Assembly: GCA_012931725.1 (NCBI GenBank)
Contig: CM022946.1
Coordinates: 72,339,269-72,403,268 of the forward strand
Reading direction: 5' to 3'
Length of the DNA stretch: 64,000 bases
Source: Litsea cubeba
Lineage: Eukaryota; Streptophyta; Magnoliopsida; Laurales; Lauraceae
The position numbers and the translations under genes are program-made. The notes beneath the pieces are model-generated. The model was not told where the DNA came from. It saw nothing but the letters and a program-made list of their open reading frames with translations, and searched no databases. Shown here in pieces: positions 1 through 10,175 of the stretch (its first letter is position 1; each line of letters begins with the position of its first letter).

Positions 1-2116
1 TGTCCCGCTACATATACAAAGTTTGTTTTTTGTTCTTTCTATCAAGGATTGGTCAATCATAAACACTAGTATCTTGAGTGTTACAATGAGACCACTATCA
101 GAAATGTCTTTAGATATTTAACAGCAACATATTCTTCAAGCTTCGCATCGTGGTGAATACGATTTCTGAATGGCTGCGAAAAATTGAGGTCGGCACCAAA
201 TTACCCGCTACCATAACAAAGACGATGTGGAGCTCTACTTTCCCACACATTTGATTCCTTTCATTAAATTAGTATTGGAAATGAAATAAGCTATAAGAGG
301 TTTCTATCAATTCAATCTACAGCTCTCTAAAGATGGAGACAAGTATTTGTCTGCAACTATAAGAGGTTGCAACTATAACAGTATTTGTATTTGTCTGCAA
401 ATAAAATAAACTATAAGAGGTTTCTTCAAATTTGGGTTTTTTCCATGGCTGCAACTTCCAGACAACCATTTGTCTGCAAATACCCAAAACCAAATCCCCT
501 CTCAAGAACCCCACAATTCCAATAGATATAGAAACTAAAAATGAAAAGGAAACAAGAAAATAGAGAATGTGGAAGAGAGAAGAACCGAAAAAATCACCTT
601 CACTAAAATCTCAAATGGAAGATAATGTTAGAGCAGTCGTCGGGAGTTCCGTCGGAGGATCTGGCCGGAATTACTTAGAGAGCACGGAGCAGAGGGGTAG
701 AGTAGGAGCCGGGACGTCGGAGAGAAGGAAAAAGATAGCAGGGAGCAAAGAGGGAGAGGGAAAGAGAGATCAGGAACTGCAATGTCAGGGAGAGGGAAAG
801 AGAGAGCAGAAGCCAAAGTGCAAGAAGAGGGAAAGAGAGAGCAGGGAGCGGAGGAGAAAGAGAGAAAAGGTGGGAGAGGAGAAAGTTTGGGGAAGAGAAT
901 GAAAATCGTTAGATTGAGTTTTTAGGGGTATAATGAAATGACGATGTCGTTCGCACACTGAGGGGTAAAGGCATCCAAATTTTGTGTATGAACACCAAAA
1001 TGGGTGTTTTAGTGTATTTATGTTTAAATTTGGCTAATACCTATTTAGGAACACTTATTTAGTAAAATTCCCTTAGGATTATTATTTTATTTCCTAAATT
1101 AGGTTTTCTTAGCAACCAAGTTTTACTTTTCTTATTTATATGCTTTGTAAGAGGTTTAATTCTTAGAGAGTTGATTAATTAAAGTTGAGTTTTCCCATTG
1201 AGTTGCGTCCTCGTTTATCGCCTCTACAGAGACTTTTGAAATGTATTCGAACATGCGCTTCGGCATGTTGATTGTTCTTCGGCACTTCCATGCGAGCCCT
1301 AATACTAGGGCCTACATCATTAGCTTTGCACACTCTTGCTTCAACCCATGTCCCTAATCAGCTGGGCTAGGGTTGGGGACAAATGCAATCTAATATTGTT
1401 CAAAAGCATAGATTAATGCATCTGTAGGAAGTCTTATATTTTGGCTGTTTCCTTTTGTTCTTTCTATATAATTTTTATTTCTTTAAATAAATTTCATTAC
1501 TAATTGATTTAATTCTAGATCTATAATTTGTTTACTTCTGATACATGGACTTACATGTTTGATTAATATTTTTTTATGAAGTACCTTTTCCCGGCTTTAT
1601 AGTTTTTTTTTTCATTTTGGTATATTCTTCTTTTTTTAATGTTAACAGATTTTATTTGAACAAGGCGGGATAAATCCCCGACTACTACATTTGGGTGCAA
1701 AGGTGTTCCATTATATGCATCACCTATGAACACTGAGAATTTCGTGTGCCAAATAAATAAGCTGTACGGCTATAATCGCTGCTGAAACACTTCTGTCACC
1801 TTCCCATGAATCTAGAAAAAAACAACTTACATGAATCACGATCCACTGGTGTTCCCCCATTGTCAATTTTGGGTAGACTCCAACCATTATCCATATAAAA
1901 GTGGGGCATGTCTATGTTATCATCATGGGTTACATGCCGTGCTATGCACTCCCAACCTCTCCTACAAGGTGGGGCATGAGTGGTTAACATTATAGGAGCA
2001 GCAACTCCAATTGCAGATCCTCAGTAAGCGCTTGTATAGGGAAATTCAACCCAAAGAAAACAATACAAACTACTGCGACTGAAAACAAACCCCAGATTCT
2101 AACCCACTTCCAAGTT
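1..2116. other. AT-rich non-coding DNA
   Basis: No supported gene is present. Positions 567-902 are a purine-rich, low-complexity stretch with many GAGAGAAAG-type repeats; its open frames look like a by-product of composition. Short direct repeats of TATAAGAGGTT and GTATTTGTCTGCAA occur around 290-480. No transposon end or splice-bounded exon could be defended. Confidence 0.6.
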
Positions 2117-2452
2117 ATGATGCCCAGAGATTGGACACGGGGATCGAGGATACAAGTTACAATACTGTAATTTTTGAAATCTTAGAGATTAGGACATTGT
2201 TACAGACACGATTCTCCTAATTTTTTCTTTAGAACATTTCTAAAATAATGAAATTATCATTTTGTACAACCATTTCTTACATCTTTTTTTATGTAGAAAA
2301 GTAGGAAAACTAAACAAACTCTATAAAACAATGGACTTAGTAAGTAGGATATGCTAAACTAGTACCTTCAAAGTATTGGTCCAATATCGAGTATTGATAC
2401 AAGCGTCGCATTGAACCAACACGAATACAATGGGCATGCACGAATATCCAGC
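2117..2452 (+). repeat. Left long terminal inverted repeat
   Basis: Pairs with 4195-4488 in inverted orientation, at roughly 70% identity by eye with several indels. The match fades after GAATATCCAGCT at about 2452. Confidence 0.6.
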
Positions 2453-2897
2453 TATTTAGCTCCCAAGGGTGAAAAACACTTAAGCTCACATTACACAACT
2501 ACAAAAGCTCCCTTCTCTTTATTTTCTACAATTTGGTCTTTTTTTTTATTGAATGGTTGAGTTCGGTCATAATTAATAAAAAAATTAGCATTAAAAAAAT
2601 AGAACAATGATTTTGTAACATACACTAGCCTTTTCCTTAAGTTTTCCTTGTAGATTTAACCACCTACCCACTTTTCTCTCAATGCTCATCCAAATAACGC
2701 TTTACAAGTAGTTGATATCATCATTTTTACCTCAAGAAACTCCTATTGCCTTTTCTCACCATCATCAGATACTCCAACCTTTGATCATGAGTACTATTAT
2801 CAATTAATAGCTGCGTTATAATAACCTTCACTTTTATTCATTATTTTCAGGCTTATAAGTGAAATGATCCTCTTCATTAATGTAATACTCCCATGGT

Positions 2898-3226
2898 TAA
2901 AAATAGTGGCCCCTAGGATTAGTTGATGCCGCTACGCTATTTTAAAAATAGCGTTGCTACGGTCTAAAACCTAATAGAGCCAAGCATTTTTAATTTAAAA
3001 TATTATTTTTCCTATTTCTTCTCCTCCATAGCTATTCCTAAAGTTGTCTCTCCTATATGGTTCCAAATCACTAAAAAATACAAGATTGACCGCCACACGA
3101 GATTCAAATTTTTTTACCACTTAATAAATTCACACCGCTACACCATTACGTATCGTCGCAACCTCTACATTGCATTTTGGCCATGGGCCAGTACACTCAC
3201 CACAATCGCTATTTTGATCCTCGAAT
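2898..3226. mobile_element. MITE-like dispersed repeat, copy 1
   Basis: Matches 21141-21404 through the shared words AATAGCG, CTACGGTCTAAAACC, AGAGCCAAGCA, CCTATTTCTTCTCCTC, CATTTTGGCCA and CTATTTTGATCCT. Its ends resemble an inverted repeat: AAAATAGTGGCC on the left, and GATCAAAATAGCGATTG read from the right on the minus strand. No coding potential is seen. This copy carries about 60 extra bases in the middle relative to copy 2. The superfamily is not certain, because no clean target duplication was found. Confidence 0.5.
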
Positions 3227-3322
3227 ACCACAGACCTTGTTATAGAGGTTGAGTATTAACTAATATTTATTATATTTAATATACTCGATTTTCTTGGATT
3301 TATGACGTACCTTGGATATTAT

Positions 3323-4106
3323 CATAGTTTTCAAAATCGAAATCATATCGCAAATCGTTCATACCCTTGAATCAAATCAAATAGCGAATCATAGGATTTT
3401 TTATTTTTCTAATAAAATGAAAAAATAATTAAAAAATAAAAAAATAATAAAAAAGTAATTATGCATAACCATCCATTTTCCCATTTACAGTAGTATAAAT
3501 ATAATAACAAGTAAGTCTATCATACAATCATATCAAGAACATCATGAGATATATTAATATATATGAAATAAATGATGTACAAATAGTTAAATAAGTTTAA
3601 AGTATCAATATAATTTTTTTATTATCGAAAATCAAAATATAAAAATAAAATAAATTCCAAACCACCAATCGTACATAGTAGGATATCTCTTAAAGTTAAG
3701 AAAGTGTTCATGAAGAAAGAAAAAAAAAGATTAGAAAAAGAAAAGATATAGAAAAGCACCATACGTGTACAGTCGAATGCTTTAGTTAAATGCATATTCT
3801 TTATTCATCTTAAAAACCTTATCTAAGCCGCAATAAATTCTTACGAGGTTCCGTTAACTACTAAATAACTTTTTAAAAATACAAGCGATAAAAAGAAAGA
3901 AAATGGTAAAAGATTATTAATATTAACTATTGATTGTAGCCATTATCGCTTAGCCCAATCGCTTGAATCGTAAGATTTGATGAAATGAGTATCGAATCAT
4001 AGGATTCACAATTGAATCCTAAGATTCATTTGCAAATGGAATTCATTACAAAGATAGAATCATTTTCATTAAGATTCGGGATACGAATCATAGGATTCTA
4101 ATAACT
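3323..4106. mobile_element. 784-bp element flanked by an 11-bp direct repeat
   Basis: TTGGATATTAT occurs at 3312-3322 and again at 4107-4117, immediately outside imperfect inverted ends. The left end reads AGTTTTCAAAATCGAAATCAT and the right end, on the minus strand, AGTTATTAGAATCCTATGATT. The interior is AT-rich with repeated GAATCATAGGATT words and no ORF. A direct repeat of 9-11 bp plus imperfect inverted ends fits a small non-autonomous Mutator-like element. It lies inside the larger element 2117-4488. Confidence 0.5.
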
Positions 4107-4194
4107 TTGGATATTATATGCAAATTTATAGTATTTTATGAGTTATAAAATTAATATTTGATTTAAATGTTGGATTCCTCATATATGCTATGAT

Positions 4195-4488
4195 ACCCGG
4201 ATACTAGTACAGGCCCAACGTATCCGTATTGTACTGATACGACACTTGTATTAGTACCTAATACTACACTGATACTTCCAGGGGCCAAGTTTAACACATC
4301 CTTCTTATAAAGTCCTTTACTTCATATAGTTTTTCTAATATTTTTACTTCTCACCATAAAAAAAATGCTAGTGATCTAAAGAAAAAAATTAGGATACCCA
4401 TATTCGTGTCCTAGATTTTCAAAAGTTAGGAGTCGTATCCCCGATCTCTATATCAGTTTTGTATCCATATCCGTATCTAGGCATCATA
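4195..4488 (-). repeat. Right long terminal inverted repeat
   Basis: Inverted partner of 2117-2452. It begins near ATACCCGGATACTAG and ends at GGCATCAT. It is rich in GATACG / CGTATC words, which also occur in the left arm. Confidence 0.6.
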
Positions 4489-4624
4489 GGTGAGAATAAA
4501 GTAGTGCATTGTAATTAAAGCATCACTTTGAAGCCACTAGGATCACAAAAAAAAAAAATTGAGAGGAGACATAAATAGATAATATAACATTAACATCCAA
4601 ATAATCCATCAAACCTAAAACATG

Positions 4625-6304
4625 TGTTGGAAATTAGGTGGGCCTCTAGCATAGGTTTCAAAACTTTTGATCCACTTGATACAGGGACCAACTATCCATA
4701 AGGCTATCAATGTTTCCAGAATGCAAACCCTCTATCTCATCTATCATGATCAGTAATATAATCTATCTAGGAGATAGAAAAACAATAACAAACATGCAAC
4801 AAAGATCTATATCTTAGAAGAAAATAGATTATACCTTTGGAGCTCGGTTGTGCTCTAATGGAGAATTTGCTACTTTCTTTGATGACGAACCCTTTCGCGA
4901 ATCAAATAGGTTTCTCCAAAACCCAATGGCCTTCCACGCTATTACCCGAATCACAATCTCTTTCTCAAGAAGATGGGTGGGATCTTCAAGAGAAGACAAC
5001 TAGGAACTTAAAAGAACTAGAAGAGGGAGAGAAGAGATGTGCAACTCTTGCACAAAGGGGGCTGGGCGTGAATTCCAAGGGTGGACGTCCAAGCCCCCTT
5101 TGGTCCCTATTTATAGTTTTTGCAAACTACTCTTTACTAATTTAATTAGAAGTCTCACTTCCAAATTAATTAGTAACCTTCTTCTCTTTCTTAATTACAA
5201 TAGAAGTCTCACTTCCATTAATAATTAGAAACATACTACTACCACTATTAGAAGTCTCACTTCAAATAGAAATAGTAACTTTCCTTTTAGAGTTCAACTA
5301 GAATGAGTATTCGTCTAATGATTGGGCTAGCGTGGGGACCACTAGGGATTCCTTAGAAAGCTGGCTCCAACTGGGACACGCGACCCCACATCTCATGTGC
5401 AATCCGGGCCCACAGTTAATTGCAAATAATTTCACTATATAAATGCAATTGAACTCCAGTCTTAGGAAATTACATAGAAGACCCTAAATTTCCCTATTAC
5501 CACAAGTAGGCCCCTCCATCAATATCCATGGATCAATTGGACCTGTCTTCCAAACTAGATCCATATCTTATTATCCTTGAGCCCCAATTAATTATAATGA
5601 TCAATGGTACATTTCCAATTAACTCTTAATCGGAATGGGTGTACACTTACCAATGATAAATCCATTAATTGGCACGAGGGGATATTAGAGATAGATTCCA
5701 TCTTGACCATTGAATGTTCCCACAGCTCTACTACCACTTACCCAAATCACCGAGGTGTTGACCTACAGTTGGCCTCACTCATTGGTGACTCAAAGCAAAT
5801 GAATAAATAGAAACTTGAGATCATTAATGTCTCAGGATTGAGAGCTTACTGCTAGGGAATTATGAGAGCAGACCTTAATATAAAGACAGTATTTATAAGG
5901 TGCTTCTCATGGTCCTTCAATACATCCAATCTACCAGCACTATGATCCAGAATCTTTCATTCTGATAATCGAGACAAATCACACTATCTCATAGTGATCA
6001 AAATGCTGCAACCTTGTCAGTATGAGATGTCCAGTCTCATCACTGGTTGTGAAGATATTCAAGTATAAGATTTATTATACATGTCTCCCGTATGTGGAAC
6101 TCATCCATACACATGTATTATATTTAGTATACTTATGGACCCCGGTTCATCTCATGAACCATTATGTCATTCGTATTGGTTATGTGCAAGTATATAATTA
6201 AACACCATTCATCTCATGAAATGGAAAGCATGAATATATTGATTAATAAAGAAATGAATCAATTTATTACATCATATGCTGGTATTAAGACCATAAAACT
6301 AACA
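4625..6304 (-). mobile_element. Solo LTR (1680 bp)
   Basis: A perfect 5-bp duplication ACATG (4620-4624 and 6305-6309) flanks a segment with TG...CA ends. Read on the minus strand it starts TGTTAGTTTTATGG and ends TTTCCAACA. A TATA motif (CTATAAATAG, minus strand, 5107-5116) sits at a promoter-like place. No internal retrotransposon sequence adjoins it, so it is best read as a solo LTR left by unequal recombination. The layout around the TATA motif resembles the copia LTR at 27665-29649 (GGGCTGGGCGTG and GGACGTCC words), which suggests a copia origin. Confidence 0.7.
5107..5116 (-). promoter_or_regulatory. TATA box of solo LTR
   Basis: CTATAAATAG on the minus strand, in the middle of the solo LTR. 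Confidence 0.4.
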
Positions 6305-6642
6305 ACATGTCCATCCCTAAATCACGACCATAGAGTATAACTTTAACACCTTATCATAGTCAAATAAACATCCACATTTAAACACAGTAATAAACAACTT
6401 GAAGAACATATAATTATTCCACATCCAAATTATATTCTATGTATGCAAAGTCCATCCATCATCACGTGTAATTCTTTAGAGCAGTACCACCTTGAGTGCC
6501 AATGATAGACCACTTCCAGACCTGCAAAACAAATGGTATTTAGAAATAAATGCAAAAATATGGCAGAAAATTATTCTCCTAAACACTAACACTGTTCTAC
6601 GACAACAAAAGATCTAAACCTCACATGCAAAGAAATGCCATA
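6305..6642. other. Non-coding spacer
   Basis: AT-rich sequence between the solo LTR and the gag-only element. No ORF, splice-bounded exon or terminal repeat was seen. Confidence 0.5.
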
Positions 6643-6647
6643 ATGGT

Positions 6648-7586
6648 TGTAGGTGCAGAAAATAATGACCCACAATGAGGAGGTGCCTTAGAGGACTTAT
6701 CCGATGATGATGATGACTGGGAATGACTGGGTGCCGTCCGAAAGCCTGAAAGGGAAGAACACACGGTCAGAGGACCCTGGCCTAGGCGGCGCAAGGCTCT
6801 CCGATGCCAAAGTCAGTGAATGAACTGGAACAATGGAAGGAGAGGAAGAAGAGAGGCAGAGTAACAGCTCTCTGAGTTGTATTGTGCGTACCTTTGATGG
6901 TGGTTTGAGCCTCTATTTATAGAGTTTGGGACGTATCTTTGGGAGATATCGTGGTGTGGGTCTCGTGATTCGACTGGGAAGTCACGATCAGCCCACGTTG
7001 CCATAAATGCGGTCCAATCCAGCCCACTCTGCATTAAATGCGCGTCGGATCAGCCCACGTCGCATTTAATGCGCGTCTTGTGGGGCCAGATCGTGTTGGA
7101 CGCCTCTGGCGGTAGGGGATCGTGGGATCTGCCCTCGGGCCTTGCCCTGATGTGGCCTCAGCCGCTGGATGCCGCCCTGTCAGGATATGGCGAAGATTGT
7201 GAGCAGCTGGATGTCGTGTCTGTCCCACTAGCTCGTGCCCCTATCTCTCCACGTGCCCGATGACGTGGGGGATGAGGGGCGCAAGTGGAGGTTCTCTCTT
7301 GCTTCGGCTTCCGTCCCGGCTTCTTCAGCCGAGGTGGAGTTTTCTGCCGAAATGGCATCCGGGGCGGCCCAGCCGAGGTGGAGCTCCCTGCCGAGATGGC
7401 GCCCGGGGTGGGCCAGTTCGGCGCTAGTGGCCCGGAGCTGCCTGACTTCGGCCGGACCTTCTGCCCTGATAGCCGGGGTGAGCTTGGTGCCACGTGGATG
7501 GCACGCGGATGGCACGTGAGGGTGCTTAGTCTCATCTGATGGCTGTGATTAGCGTAATCCTGTGGTTCTGGAAATCTCCCCACACA
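6648..7586 (-). repeat. 3' LTR of gag-only element
   Basis: 939 bp. On the minus strand it begins TGTGTGGGGAGATTT and ends CTGCACCTACA. It differs from the 5' LTR at about seven positions (for example near 6813, 7081, 7204, 7231, 7305, 7334 and 7363), mostly transitions. The copy of the promoter TATA motif lies at 6913-6922. Confidence 0.9.
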
Positions 7587-7603
7587 ATTGCCCCCTAGCT
7601 TTT
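7587..7603 (-). promoter_or_regulatory. Polypurine tract region
   Basis: On the minus strand AAAAGCTAGGGGGCAAT sits directly before the 3' LTR. It is in the expected place for the plus-strand priming site, although it is not a pure purine run. Confidence 0.55.
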
Positions 7604-7868
7604 GACCTCTTAAGCGCCCTAGCCTTTAGTGGTCGAAAGTTAGAAGAATCCGTCTGGGGATGCGGCGATCGTCGTCTGGTGTCGCTTCAATTGTTCTGAA
7701 GCGATAAATGCTCTGTCATGCCTGTACTGGGAAGCGAGTCGACGGTTCCACGCGTCGCCTCTTCATTGATTGCGCTGTCCCAAGTAAACATCGCTTATTT
7801 TCTCTTTATTGCCTTGTTTGATCTCGGCGATGCCGAGCTGACTCTCGTTGCTTGTCGTGCAGAGGTAG

Positions 7869-8482
7869 GTGCTAGGCGACGCCGAGCTGCGAGTGGGGTG
7901 GAGGAGGAACAAGAAGATCGCCGAGGTGGAATCGGAATTGGCAAGATTGAAGGCTGAATCGACGGCTGAGGGGACGAGGCTGCGCGGGGAAGTGCTGGCT
8001 GGGCGAGCCGAAGCAGCGAGGCTGAAGAAGGAGAACGCCGAGCTGGAGAAGGAGAAGGCCTTTCTTCTGTCCGAGGCCCAGTCCGCCTTCCAGGATGGGG
8101 TGGATCACGCCTCTGAGCTGTATGAGAAGCAGGTGGAGGAGATCACCACCATCCTGTTCGAGGAAGGATGCCTGGCCGCATTGAGACGCGCGGGAGTCCC
8201 CGAAGACCATCCTGTATGGGACCTGCCCGAAAGCCGAGCTCCGCTCCTGCGGCCGAAAGTGCCCCAGTTGAAGCTCCTGCAATTGCTCCTGCTGCTGCTC
8301 CAGCTGCCCCGGTCTTGAGCGATGCCCCGGTCGCCAGCGATGTTTCGGCCGTGCCTCAAGGTGATGCCTCTTCTGCCCCTGCTTCGGCTGAGGTACCAGT
8401 TGACGCCCCTTCTAGTTCGGCCGAAGCTGCTGGTTCGGCAGATACGGTGATCGACCTGGTCGAGTCGCCGAAACTACAGTAG
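7869..8482 (+). pseudogene. Antisense coiled-coil ORF (aORF) of gag-only element
   Basis: This ORF runs opposite to gag, next to the 3' LTR. Positions 7869-8230 encode a heptad-rich, Ala/Glu/Leu/Lys coiled coil (ELARLKAES, EAARLKKENAELEKEK). A second frame continues from about 8235 to the TAG at 8480-8482 with an Ala/Pro/Ser-rich tail ending VIDLVESPKLQ. A one-base frameshift near 8230-8240 separates the two. The sequence just upstream (CTTGTCGTGCAG at 7850-7861) looks like a 3' splice site, so an upstream exon may be missing. Antisense extra ORFs between pol and the 3' LTR are known in Tat-lineage gypsy elements. Assigning this one to that class is inference from position and composition. 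Function is unknown. Confidence 0.55.
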
Positions 8483-8619
8483 CCGCGCTCCTCTACACTT
8501 CTGTCTCCTTTTATGTAAAATTTTTGCTTCTCAGCTTTTCTGTTTTTAGAGGACTGGGATCCTCCTTTCTGTATTTTCTTTTCTGTTCTGCAACCCTTGT
8601 AATGATGCAGTTTACAATG

Positions 8620-8625
8620 AATAAA
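8620..8625 (+). terminator. AATAAA poly(A) signal for the antisense ORF
   Basis: AATAAA lies 138 bp past the antisense stop codon. It is preceded by a T-rich trailer and a TTGTAATG element, as in plant 3' ends. It is on the same strand as the antisense ORF, not gag. Confidence 0.5.
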
Positions 8626-8861
8626 GAGGAGGAATTCTGTGATCATCCAAACTCCGTACAATGCTTTTGAGTTCTTTTTCTCTTTCTTTGCACTGTTCTG
8701 AAACACCTGCATTCTTGGGTGTTTGAGTGCTGAAAAGCTATCCATGGCCGAAATGGCTGGCTTCGGCCGAGACGAGCTGCCTTGTGCCGAAGTGGAGTCA
8801 TCACTCCGTTGGTCTCGGCTGTGGAAGCGTGAGCTCGGCAATGATCTTTGAGGGGTGTAAA

Positions 8862-9914
8862 AACCCTGATCTTAGGAATCCGGCCGAGTGTCCGAACTCG
8901 AGGCCTTCTCAAGGGTCCAGGACCCGGAGCTTTAGGAAACGACCGAGTGTGGACTCGAGGCCTTTTCCAGGGCGGTAGACCCGTGGGTTCAAAACCCGAG
9001 GACTTTGAGAATTCGGCCGAGTGTAAGAACTCGAGGCTGTATCCAGGGCGTAGACCCATGTGGATGGGTAAAACCCTGAGTTTAGGAATTGGCCGAGTGT
9101 CCGAACTCGAGGCCTTTTCCAGGGCTGTTAACCCTTGGAGATGGGTGAAGACCCTGAGTTTAGGAATTAGCCGAGTGTCCGAACTCGCGGCCTCTTCCAG
9201 GGCTATTAACCCTTGGAGATGGGTGAAGACCCTGAGTTTAGGAATTGGCCGAGTGTCCGAACTCGAGGCCTCTTCCAGGGCTGTTAACCCTTGGAGATGG
9301 GTGAAGACCCTGAGTTTAGGAATTGGCCGAGTGTCCGAACTCGAGGCCTCTTCCAGGGCTGTTAACCCTTGGAGATGGGTGAAGACCCTGAGTTTAGGAA
9401 TTGGCCGAGTGTCCGAACTCGAGGCCTCTTCCAGGGCTGTTAACCCTTGGAGATGGGTGAAGACCCTGAGTTTAGGAATTGGCCGAGTGTCCGAACTCGA
9501 GGCCTCTTCCAGGGCTGTTAACCCTTGGAGATGGGTGAAGACCCTGAGTTTAGGAATTGGCCGAGTATCCGAACTCGAGGCCTCTTCCAGGGCTATTAAC
9601 CCTTGGAGATGGGTGAAGACCCTGAGTTTAGGAATTGGCCGAGTGTCCGAACTCGAGGCCTCTTCCAGGGCTGTTAACCCTTGGAGATGGGTGAAGACCC
9701 TGAGTTTAGGAATTGGCCGAGTGTCCGAACTCGAGGCCTCTTCCAGGGCTATTAACCCTTGGAGATGGGTGAAGACCCTGAGTTTAGGAATTGGCCGAGT
9801 GTCCGAACTCGAGGCCTCTTCCAGGGCTGTTAACCCTTGGAGATGGGTGAAGACCCTGAGTTTAGGAATTGGCCGAGTGTCCGAACTCGAGGCCTCTTCC
9901 AGGGCTGTTAACCC
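8862..9914. repeat. 78-bp tandem array in retrotransposon 3' region
   Basis: About 11 near-identical 78-bp units fill 9070-9914, recognisable by GAGTTTAGGAATTGGCCGAG every 78 bp. Three or so diverged, shorter units precede them from 8862. Unit variants include CTGTTAACC versus CTATTAACC and GAGTGTCC versus GAGTATCC. Because 78 is a multiple of three, one plus-strand frame stays open for 26 codons per unit; this is most likely not a real protein. Tandem arrays in the 3' untranslated part of Tat-lineage elements are known sources of satellite DNA. Confidence 0.9.
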
Positions 9915-9946
9915 TTGTAGCCGAAGTCGATCAAAGAGAGATGACA

Positions 9947-10036
9947 GATTGATGACGGGGCGAAAGCTATTTTCATTGATTCAGAGATTCATTACATCTT
10001 TTAGAAATTGAAGATTGATGACGGGGCGAAAGCTAT
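9947..10036. repeat. Short direct repeat beside the tandem array
   Basis: The word TTGATGACGGGGCGAAAGCTA occurs at about 9949 and again at about 10014, about 65 bp apart. It marks the junction between the array and the pol tail. Confidence 0.7.
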
Positions 10037-10175
10037 GTCTCGGCAGCGGCTTGCCCTCCAAGTCTTCAAGCTTGTAGGCTGGATTTTCCTGCCAGTGAGA
10101 CTGCTCTGAACGGGCCATGCCAGTTCGGGGCCAACTCCCCCGGGAAGCAGGAGCTGAGGACGCCAGCTGGATCAC
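10015..10175 (-). pseudogene. C-terminal tail of pol (integrase GPY/F region)
   Basis: On the minus strand one frame reads GELAPNWHGPFRAV and, after a shift, another reads PAYKLEDLEGKPLPR. These match the end of gypsy pol after the integrase core: the GPY/F module followed by a YxLEdLdGxPlPR-type motif. It begins within a few bases of the gag stop codon at 10172. Gag is therefore fused, in sequence order, to the last ~50 codons of pol, and everything between has been removed. The tail is frame-shifted and cannot encode an enzyme. It records the deletion that made the element non-autonomous. Confidence 0.6.

Larger units (their letters stand above)
2117..4488. mobile_element. Mutator-like element with long terminal inverted repeats
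   Basis: The two ends are inverted copies of each other over about 300 bp. The left end begins ATGATGCCCAGAGATTGGAC and the right end, read on the minus strand, begins ATGATGCCTAGATACGG. Inner landmarks such as TTTTTCTTTAGA, ATACAAGCGTCG / ATACAAGTGTCG and GGGCATGC / GGGCCTGT then follow in the same order on both arms. Long inverted repeats are typical of Mutator-like elements, but no matching 9-bp TSD was seen and no transposase lies inside. The interior holds two smaller repeat units (2898-3226 and 3323-4106), so this looks like an old non-autonomous element with later insertions. Confidence 0.6.

Noticed and set aside
567..902. A 111-codon Lys/Glu-rich ORF
   Set aside because: A purine-rich low-complexity tract keeps all three frames open; there is no domain and no regulatory context.
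7158..7583. Overlapping ORFs in the gag-only element LTRs (also at 12526-12969)
   Set aside because: GC-rich LTR sequence opens several frames on both strands at once; they are duplicated only because the LTRs are.
8848..10011. A 387-codon plus-strand ORF
   Set aside because: It is the 78-bp tandem array read in a frame kept open because 78 is divisible by three; its ends are unrelated sequence.
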